From assembly GCF_021390595.1 (NCBI RefSeq), contig NZ_JAJEJR010000001.1, forward strand, positions 2,046,001-2,110,000: a DNA stretch of 64,000 nucleotides. Direction: 5' to 3'. Made by a program: the position numbers and the translations under genes. Below are positions 57,065 to 64,000 of the stretch, piece after piece (position 1 is the first letter of the stretch; each line of letters begins with the position of its first letter). This stretch comes from Paraburkholderia sp. HP33-1. Its GTDB lineage: Bacteria; Pseudomonadota; Gammaproteobacteria; Burkholderiales; Burkholderiaceae. The notes beneath the pieces were generated by a model, which ran no database searches, had not been told where the DNA came from, and saw nothing but the letters and a program-made list of their open reading frames with translations.

Positions 57065-57637
57065 TTACTTGTCCGACGACTCCTCGGCCTGCGCGATACC
57101 GCGTTTGATCCACGCACCGAGGTTGTGCGGACGCACCGTGTCCCACTCCTCGAACGGCTGATGAATCCACGGGTTGGTCGGCAGATACTGCACGTGATAA
57201 TCGGGCTTAACCTTCGAGCAGCCCTTGTACCACAGCACCGCCGAGCGCACCGCGGTGATCGCCGGATAGCGGTCCTTCAGATGCTGCTGCACGCGCGCAA
57301 GCGTGACACCGGAATCGACGAGGTCGTCGACGAGCAGCACGTTGCCGTGCAGTTCGCCGCGCGTCATCGTGATGTATTGCGCGATGTCGAGTTCGCCCTG
57401 CTGCGTGCCGGCCGCCTCGCGATACGAGCTCGTTGCCAGAATCGCCAGCGGCAGATCATAGATGCGCGACAGCTGGTCGCCGACGCGCAGACCGCCGCGC
57501 GCGAGGCACAGGATCTGGTCGAACTTCCAGCCCGATTCGTGCACGGCAAGTGCAAGCACCTCGATCAGCCGGTGATATTCGTCCCAGCCAACCCACAGGT
57601 TCTTGTCGTCGTTACGCGGATCTTTCATCGCGATCAT
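57065..57637 (-). CDS. Phosphoribosyltransferase (purine PRTase-like)
   Basis: Type I PRTase of about 190 residues. The PRPP-binding loop is VLLVDDLVDSGVTLARV, and an upstream CLARGGLRVGDQLSRI serves as the PPi loop. The start at 57637 (MIAMKDPRNDD) follows AAGGTG at a good distance; an ATG at 57652 adds five residues and lies 3 bp from the purA stop, and an ATG at 57628 is a third option. It resembles small xanthine/hypoxanthine-type salvage enzymes that follow purA in many betaproteobacteria. The base preference cannot be read from the sequence. Confidence 0.88.
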   Translation of the reverse strand: MIAMKDPRNDDKNLWVGWDEYHRLIEVLALAVHESGWKFDQILCLARGGLRVGDQLSRIYDLPLAILATSSYREAAGTQQGELDIAQYITMTRGELHGNVLLVDDLVDSGVTLARVQQHLKDRYPAITAVRSAVLWYKGCSKVKPDYHVQYLPTNPWIHQPFEEWDTVRPHNLGAWIKRGIAQAEESSDK

Positions 57638-57655
57638 CGGTACACCTTGCATCGC

Positions 57656-59032
<1,377 letters not shown>

Positions 59033-59120
59033 TTACCTAGGTTCGCGGAAGGCTCCGGAATTTTTCCGTTTCCGCTCAACGGTATGCACGTTATGTTGAG
59101 TATTGCGAGGGATGCGCGGC

Positions 59121-60272
59121 TCAAGCGCGCGGTTCGACTACCCACGCGCCATTGCGCTCGACCAGCACCCGGTCGAACGCGAATTCATCGAGATCATGCT
59201 TGTGGCCAGGCAGTGCCTGAATCACCACTTCACCGCCATCGCGCAATGCCGCGACCGCGATGCGCAACGCTTCGTCGTGCCGCCACGGCGCGAGGATCGC
59301 GCTGCTGCGCGCTTCGATCGGCGAGATGCGCGCGACTTCGCGCAGATCCAGCGAAAAGCCGGTTGCCGCGCGCGCGCGGCCATAGGCCTGGCCGACATGG
59401 TCGTAACGGCCGCCGCGCGCGACCGCGTTCGGCACGCCGTCCACGTACGCGGAGAACATCACGCCGCTGTGATAGGCGTAGCCGCGCAGATCGGCGAGGT
59501 CGATCATCACTTCGGCGCCGTCGACCTGGCTCGCGAGGAACGCGAGGTCGTCGAGCGCGCGGGCGATCGCCGGCGAATTCGGCAGACGCGCGCGGGCCTC
59601 TTCGAGTACCGACGCGTCGCCGTACAGCGTGGGCAGCGCACGCAGCGCATCACGAATCACCGGCGAGAATTGCGCGGTCATCTCGACGAGGCGCGGCACG
59701 TCCTTGCCGGCAAGCGCGTCGTAGAGCGCCTCGCCGAGTTCCTCGGCGGCCGGCTCGGCTTCGATCAGCGCCGCCAGCACGCCCGCGTGACACAGGTCAA
59801 GACGCACCTTCGCGAGGCCGGCGAGACGCAGCGCGTCGAGCATCAGCTGCTGGATTTCGAGGTCCGCTTCAAGGCCCGCGTGGCCGTAGATTTCCGCACC
59901 GATCTGGATCTGCTCGCGCGTCGCATGCAGGCCGCGCGGCCGCGTGTGCGCGACGTTGCCCGCATAGCAAAGACGCGTGACGCCCTGGCGGTTCAGCAGA
60001 TGCGCGTCGATACGCGCGACCTGCGGCGTGATGTCGGCGCGCAGACCGAGCGTGCGGCCCGACAGCTGATCGACGAGCTTGAAGGTGCGCAGATTCAGAT
60101 CATGACCGCCGCCAGTCAGCAGCGACTCGAGGTATTCGAGCAGCGGCGGCATCACCATCTCGTAGCCGTACGAGCGGAAACGGTCCAGCAAATGACGCCG
60201 CAATTCTTCGATCTTGCGGGCCTCCGACGGCAGCACGTCGGCAATATTCTCGGGAAGCAACCAGGTCGACAT
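59121..60272 (-). CDS. hisZ: HisZ, ATP phosphoribosyltransferase regulatory subunit
   Basis: 383 residues from [24 protein letters not shown] (ATG at 60272). It is a class II HisRS-like fold without the C-terminal anticodon domain: [41 protein letters not shown] and [26 protein letters not shown]. It replaces the fused regulatory domain of long-form HisG, forming the hetero-octamer that senses histidine. It sits between DUF2065 and purA on the same strand. Confidence 0.95.
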   Translation of the reverse strand: MSTWLLPENIADVLPSEARKIEELRRHLLDRFRSYGYEMVMPPLLEYLESLLTGGGHDLNLRTFKLVDQLSGRTLGLRADITPQVARIDAHLLNRQGVTRLCYAGNVAHTRPRGLHATREQIQIGAEIYGHAGLEADLEIQQLMLDALRLAGLAKVRLDLCHAGVLAALIEAEPAAEELGEALYDALAGKDVPRLVEMTAQFSPVIRDALRALPTLYGDASVLEEARARLPNSPAIARALDDLAFLASQVDGAEVMIDLADLRGYAYHSGVMFSAYVDGVPNAVARGGRYDHVGQAYGRARAATGFSLDLREVARISPIEARSSAILAPWRHDEALRIAVAALRDGGEVVIQALPGHKHDLDEFAFDRVLVERNGAWVVEPRA

Positions 60273-60500
60273 CGATACAGTCCTACGGCGTTGAACACGG
60301 CGTCTTGAAGCGCCGATGAATGAGTGTGAATGGCGTGCAGCGGCTTGATTCTGGCGGTGAGTACAAACGCGCGCGCCGCGTTTTGCGACGCGCGTCCGAC
60401 GCGCCGCGCCCTGGCCGGACAGCCGGCGCCATGCTCGAGCGGGCAAAACACGCGGCAAGATGCGCCGGCACGCGGCGTTCGTCAGACAAGGAAGGCCGCT

Positions 60501-60692
60501 TCAGGTCGCGATGAACAGCAAAATCAGCCCGAGCAACATCACGATGAGCCCGCCGACGCGAATATGATGCGGCGGCCGTTCCGCTATTTTACGGAACGTG
60601 TCGCGCCAGGCGCTCGGAAAAACGAAGGGAAACATCCCCTCGATAATCAGCATCAACGCGATCGCGAGCAATAACGAACCAGCTATGTCCAT
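60501..60692 (-). CDS. DUF2065 (YjeT-like) small membrane protein
   Basis: 63 residues from MDIAGSLLLAIALMLIIEGM (ATG at 60692). There are two predicted membrane helices with a short basic loop (RDTFRKIAERPPHHIR). DUF2065 is a small family found beside hflC-hisZ or purA in Proteobacteria. The function is unknown. It is 43 bp from hflC on the same strand. Confidence 0.85.
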   Translation of the reverse strand: MDIAGSLLLAIALMLIIEGMFPFVFPSAWRDTFRKIAERPPHHIRVGGLIVMLLGLILLFIAT

Positions 60693-60735
60693 GCGAGTGA
60701 AGCGGCCGCGATGCGAATGCCGCGGCCTTCGGTAA

Positions 60736-61641
60736 TCAGCGTTTGCGCGCAGCGGGCGCGGAAGCGTCCGGGGCGGCGCCGCCGGTCGGGCTACGCATGA
60801 AGCGGAAGAACTCACTGCTGGAGTCGACCACGATCAGATCGCCCGGCTTGAAGGTCTTCCGGTACGCCTGCATGCTTTGATAAAACTGGTAGAACTGCGG
60901 GTCCTTGCCGAACGCTTCGGCGGCGATCTCCGCGGCCTTCGCATCGCCTTCGCCGCGAATGCCCTGTGCCTGCGCAAGCCCTTCTGCAAGCACCGCCTGC
61001 TGCTGCGCAAGCGCGTCCGCGCGGATCTGGTTGGCCTCGGCGGCGCCCTTCGCGCGCTCGTCGGCCGCGGCCTGCTCGCGCGCGGCAATCATCCGCTTGA
61101 ATACCGAGTCGGCCACTGCCGCCGGGAAATCGACCCGCGTGAGCTGCACGTCCACCACCGACACGCCGAGCGATGCAGCGCCCTTGTCCATCGCACCGCG
61201 CGCCTCTTCAGCGACCGCCTGCTGCTTGGCAAGCGCGTCGGACAGCGTGAACTTGCCGAACGCGTCACCGAGCGCGCCGCGCGACAGCAGCGCGAGCCGG
61301 TCCGGCAGGCTCTGCAGGTCCCCCTTCGTTTCGGCGATCAACTTGAGTGGATCAGTCACGCGAAACTTGATGACCGGATTGACCAGCAGATCGGTTTTGT
61401 CGGACGTGACGTAATGGTCTTCGTCGGGTGCGTCGAGGGACTGGATGCGATTGTCGACGAGCGTGACCGTTTGCAGCGGCGGCGGCAGCTTCACGTGCAA
61501 CCCCGGGCCGAGCAGCGTGGGCGCTGCGTCGCCGCGGGCGGACAGCACGGCCATATGCCGTTGATCGACGACGAACACCATCGACGATGCCGCGAACAGC
61601 ACGATGACGACGGCGACGACGAGCGCAATGATTCGGTTCAT
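60736..61641 (-). CDS. hflC: HflC, FtsH protease modulator
   Basis: 301 residues. An N-terminal signal-anchor (IIALVVAVVIVLFAASSMVFVV) is followed by an SPFH/prohibitin domain. Family stretches include VIKFRVTDPLKLIAE and ISVVDV-like VSVVDVQLTRVDFPAAVADSVFKRM, then a coiled coil (ERAKGAAEANQIRADALAQQQA). With HflK it forms large periplasm-facing complexes that regulate FtsH. It is 15 bp downstream of hflK, so cotranscribed. Confidence 0.95.
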   Translation of the reverse strand: MNRIIALVVAVVIVLFAASSMVFVVDQRHMAVLSARGDAAPTLLGPGLHVKLPPPLQTVTLVDNRIQSLDAPDEDHYVTSDKTDLLVNPVIKFRVTDPLKLIAETKGDLQSLPDRLALLSRGALGDAFGKFTLSDALAKQQAVAEEARGAMDKGAASLGVSVVDVQLTRVDFPAAVADSVFKRMIAAREQAAADERAKGAAEANQIRADALAQQQAVLAEGLAQAQGIRGEGDAKAAEIAAEAFGKDPQFYQFYQSMQAYRKTFKPGDLIVVDSSSEFFRFMRSPTGGAAPDASAPAARKR

Positions 61642-61656
61642 ATTCTGGTGCGCTCC

Positions 61657-63078
61657 TTATTGAACGTCTTCTTCGCGCATGCGATTGCGGAACGCTTCGC
61701 GCGAACGCAGCGACGCGGCGCTCGGCCGGCTCGCCGGCGCAGGTGCGGAAGCGGCGGGACCGGACGCCGCTTCGGCGGCAGAGGCTGCCGCAGCACCTGT
61801 CTCAGCCGCCGGCGGGGCCGATGCTGCGGCCGCGCTCGCCGCTTGCGGCGCGCTCGCCGCTTGCGGCGCGCCCGCGGCAGCGGCGCCCGAAGCGCCGGCG
61901 CCCGCCGCCGCGGCCTGGCGCTCGCGGTTCAGTTCGACGAGCCTGTCGAGCGGCAGATACAGCACGTTGTTGCCGTTCTTCGCGTCGACGAATACCTTGG
62001 TCGCGTTCGCGTAGATCTGCTGCATGGTTTCCATGTACAGGCGGAAGCGCACGACGGCCGGCGCCTTCGCGTATTGCGCGTAGACCTGCTTGAAGCGCTC
62101 GGCCTCAGCCTGCGCCTGCGCGACCGTGGTCTCGCTGTAGGTTCTGGCTTCCTCGAGCTGACGCGCGACGTCGGTTTTCGCACGCGGCAGAAGGTCGGCC
62201 GCATAAGCCTGCGCATCACGCTTCGCGCGTTCGTTTTCGTCGCGCACCTTCGCGGCGGCGTCGAATGCGGGTTGCACCTGCTCGGGCACCTGCACGCTCT
62301 GAATCGTCACGCCCGTGACGGCGAGACCGGACTGGAACTGATCGAGCGACTGCTGGATCGCCGCGATCAACTTCTGACTCAATGTTTCGTGATCCTGATC
62401 GAGGATCTCGCTGGTGCTTTGCGCACCGACGATGCCGCGCACCGCCGCCTGCGCGGCATGCATCACGCTCTGATCGGGATCGGCGCTGCGGAACAGAAAG
62501 TCGGTGGGCTTGCGAACCTGGTACTGCACGGCAAAGCGCACGTCGACGATGTCGCCGTCGCGCGTGAGCATCGACGCATCCTTCACGCTCGCGAGACGCA
62601 CCACATTGCTACGGCCGATCTCGACCTGATGGATCTGCCCCACATTGACGAACTCGTGAGACTCGAACGGATACGGCAAACGCCAGTGCACACCCTGCGC
62701 CGCGGTATAGCGATACTGGCCGAACTGCAGCACGACGGCCGCCTGGCCATCCTGCACGACGAACACGCCGCTGCCGAGATAGATCGCGATCAGCACGCCG
62801 ATCACGATACCCACGCCGATACGTGCGCCGCGTCCATTGTCGGGGCGGCCGCCACCGACACCGCCGCCCTTGCGCCCAAAAATCCGCGAGAGACGGCGAT
62901 TGAAATCGCGCCACATTTCGTCGAGGTCGGGCGGACCTTCACCGTCGCGTGCCGGACGCTTCGGATCGTTCGGCCGTTGCCGGTCGCCATTGCCGTCGCC
63001 CCGACCCCAACGCGGATCGTTCAGTGAAAGCAAGGCGCGCATACGCAGCCAGATACTCCGCTCGTTGTAATCGTTCAC
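61657..63078 (-). CDS. hflK: HflK, FtsH protease modulator
   Basis: 473 residues from a GTG start (63078), so an internal ATG at 63042 is the alternative. It has a Gly/Pro/Arg-rich cytosolic N-terminus ending in RIFGRKGGGVGGG, one TM helix (IGVGIVIGVLIAIYLGSGVFVV) and an SPFH domain with VQDGQAAVVLQFGQYRY. A coiled-coil region is followed by a long Ala-rich tail with repeated PQAAS units (61700-61910). It partners HflC in FtsH regulation. Confidence 0.95.
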   Translation of the reverse strand: MNDYNERSIWLRMRALLSLNDPRWGRGDGNGDRQRPNDPKRPARDGEGPPDLDEMWRDFNRRLSRIFGRKGGGVGGGRPDNGRGARIGVGIVIGVLIAIYLGSGVFVVQDGQAAVVLQFGQYRYTAAQGVHWRLPYPFESHEFVNVGQIHQVEIGRSNVVRLASVKDASMLTRDGDIVDVRFAVQYQVRKPTDFLFRSADPDQSVMHAAQAAVRGIVGAQSTSEILDQDHETLSQKLIAAIQQSLDQFQSGLAVTGVTIQSVQVPEQVQPAFDAAAKVRDENERAKRDAQAYAADLLPRAKTDVARQLEEARTYSETTVAQAQAEAERFKQVYAQYAKAPAVVRFRLYMETMQQIYANATKVFVDAKNGNNVLYLPLDRLVELNRERQAAAAGAGASGAAAAGAPQAASAPQAASAAAASAPPAAETGAAAASAAEAASGPAASAPAPASRPSAASLRSREAFRNRMREEDVQ

Positions 63079-63127
63079 CTGTATTCGTTCACCAGAGTAG
63101 ACAGCGGGTCAGTGCAATTGGAACGGG

Positions 63128-64000
63128 TCAGTGCCCGAGTTCTGGAACCTTGTGGTCGTCGCGCAGATGCGCCGTGCGTTCAACTTCCGACGCATCGAGC
63201 GGCATCTCGGAAAGCGGTTCGGCAGTAGCGATTTCAGCGATGGCAGCGCGCAACGCATCCAGCCCCTGCCCGGTGCGCGCGCTCAAAAAGACGCGCGAAA
63301 TATTACCATATTCGTCCCGCTCGACCGCGTCGCCACGGGCCGCCAGCTCTGGCACCGCATCGATTTTGTTGAACACGAGCACCTGACGGATCGTGTCCGC
63401 GCCGATGGCGTGCAACACCTCGTTGACCTGATCGATCTGGTCGAGCCGCACCGCGCTCGATGCATCCACGACGTGCAGCAGCAGGTCCGCGTGAATGGTT
63501 TCCTCGAGCGTCGCGCGAAACGCGGCGACGAGCTGGTGCGGCAGCTCGCGGATAAAACCAACGGTATCGGAGACCACCACCTGTCCCGCCTCGTCGCCCA
63601 GATACACGCGCCGCGAAGTGGTATCGAGCGTCGCGAAGAGCTGGTCGGCAGCATACGCCTGCGCCTTGGTCAGCGCGTTGAAGAGCGTCGACTTGCCCGC
63701 GTTCGTATAGCCGACGAGCGACACCGACATCGTCTGGTTGCGATTACGCGCGCGGCGTTGCGTGCCATGCTGGCGGCGCAGCTTGTCGAGGCGGATCTTG
63801 AGCGCCTTGATGCGCTCGCCGATCAGCCGGCGGTCGGTTTCGAGCTGCGTTTCACCTGGACCGCGCAAACCGATACCGCCCTTCTGACGTTCCAGGTGGG
63901 TCCATGCGCGAATCAGTCGTGTCGACAGGTATTGCAGCTGCGCGAGCTCGACCTGCAGCTTGCCTTCGTGGCTGCGCGCGCGCTGCGCGAAAATGTCGAG
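63128..64000 (-). CDS. hflX: HflX, ribosome-binding GTPase (5' end outside window)
   Basis: The visible 290 residues run off the right edge, so the start is missing. The GTPase G1 motif is VSLVGYTNAGKSTLFNAL, G3 is VSDTVGFIRELPHQL and G4 is FNKID, with the HflX domain sequence GLRGPGETQLETDRRLI upstream. HflX splits stalled 70S ribosomes. The gene lies 49 bp upstream of hflK on the same strand, as in the hfq-hflX-hflK-hflC cluster. Confidence 0.96.
   Translation of the reverse strand, partial: LDIFAQRARSHEGKLQVELAQLQYLSTRLIRAWTHLERQKGGIGLRGPGETQLETDRRLIGERIKALKIRLDKLRRQHGTQRRARNRNQTMSVSLVGYTNAGKSTLFNALTKAQAYAADQLFATLDTTSRRVYLGDEAGQVVVSDTVGFIRELPHQLVAAFRATLEETIHADLLLHVVDASSAVRLDQIDQVNEVLHAIGADTIRQVLVFNKIDAVPELAARGDAVERDEYGNISRVFLSARTGQGLDALRAAIAEIATAEPLSEMPLDASEVERTAHLRDDHKVPELGH

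Overview
The window is a high-GC, gene-dense stretch of a betaproteobacterial chromosome, most likely Burkholderia or Paraburkholderia. This rests on several marks: the gene strings hflX-hflK-hflC-DUF2065-hisZ-purA-phosphoribosyltransferase and alkA-like/accA/tilS/lysC beside cysS/ppi/lpxH; a Burkholderia-type general porin; a HisZ-type (short-form) histidine pathway; strong G/C bias at third codon positions; and GTG/TTG starts. I see no prophage, insertion sequence, CRISPR array, plasmid gene or rRNA operon. The content is mostly core chromosome, with one clearly accessory-looking carbohydrate locus at 22.5-27.8 kb. Almost every long alternative-frame ORF is a shadow of a real gene.

Layout. 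0-1 kb: 5' part of tsaB (cut by the window edge, minus) and an acyl-CoA-binding protein. 1-3.2 kb: an RhlE-type DEAD-box helicase with a long leader. 3.2-9.2 kb: the glyoxylate shunt. aceA (isocitrate lyase) and aceB (malate synthase) flank a universal stress protein, a LysR regulator and a haloacid-dehalogenase-type hydrolase; the LysR gene is divergent from the hydrolase-aceB pair. 9.2-11.2 kb: a gamma-glutamylcyclotransferase-like protein, an AraC regulator and a GNAT acetyltransferase. 11.3-13.7 kb: five tRNA genes (Ala, Glu, Asp, Glu, Asp in transcription order) downstream of gltX. 14-16 kb: a patatin-like lipoprotein and an NlpC/P60 endopeptidase. 16-21.8 kb: the yejABEF peptide ABC transporter.

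22-28 kb: a small Pro-rich secreted protein, then an MFS permease, a GH31 glycosidase and a porin that together look like an alpha-glycoside uptake and hydrolysis unit, preceded by repeated ATGTTCG-type half-sites. 28-35.3 kb (minus strand): tRNA-Ser, lysC, tilS, accA, an AlkA-like glycosylase with a histone-like tail, and cysS. 35.5-38.4 kb (plus): a TPR protein, periplasmic and cytoplasmic cyclophilins, lpxH. 38.5-41.5 kb: cysE, trmJ, suhB. 42-48.5 kb: mutS, a degenerate metallophosphoesterase-like protein, slyD, roxA, and a small Ala-rich lipoprotein with its own promoter and terminator. 48.6-54.9 kb: a DinG/YoaA-type helicase, a YdcH-like protein, a coiled-coil secreted protein, tex. 55-64 kb (minus): kup, a phosphoribosyltransferase, purA, hisZ, a DUF2065 protein, hflC, hflK and the 3' part of hflX.

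The best candidates for undescribed biology are modest: a hairpin-rich, terminator-ended segment between aceA and the stress protein gene; the operator-like array in front of the MFS-GH31-porin locus; an eroded metallophosphoesterase that starts inside mutS; the adjacency of a muropeptide-type transporter (yejABEF) to an NlpC/P60 endopeptidase; a duplicated tRNA Glu-Asp unit whose copies differ by a compensatory acceptor-stem pair; and a 32-bp divergent slyD/roxA spacer in which the slyD promoter touches the roxA start.
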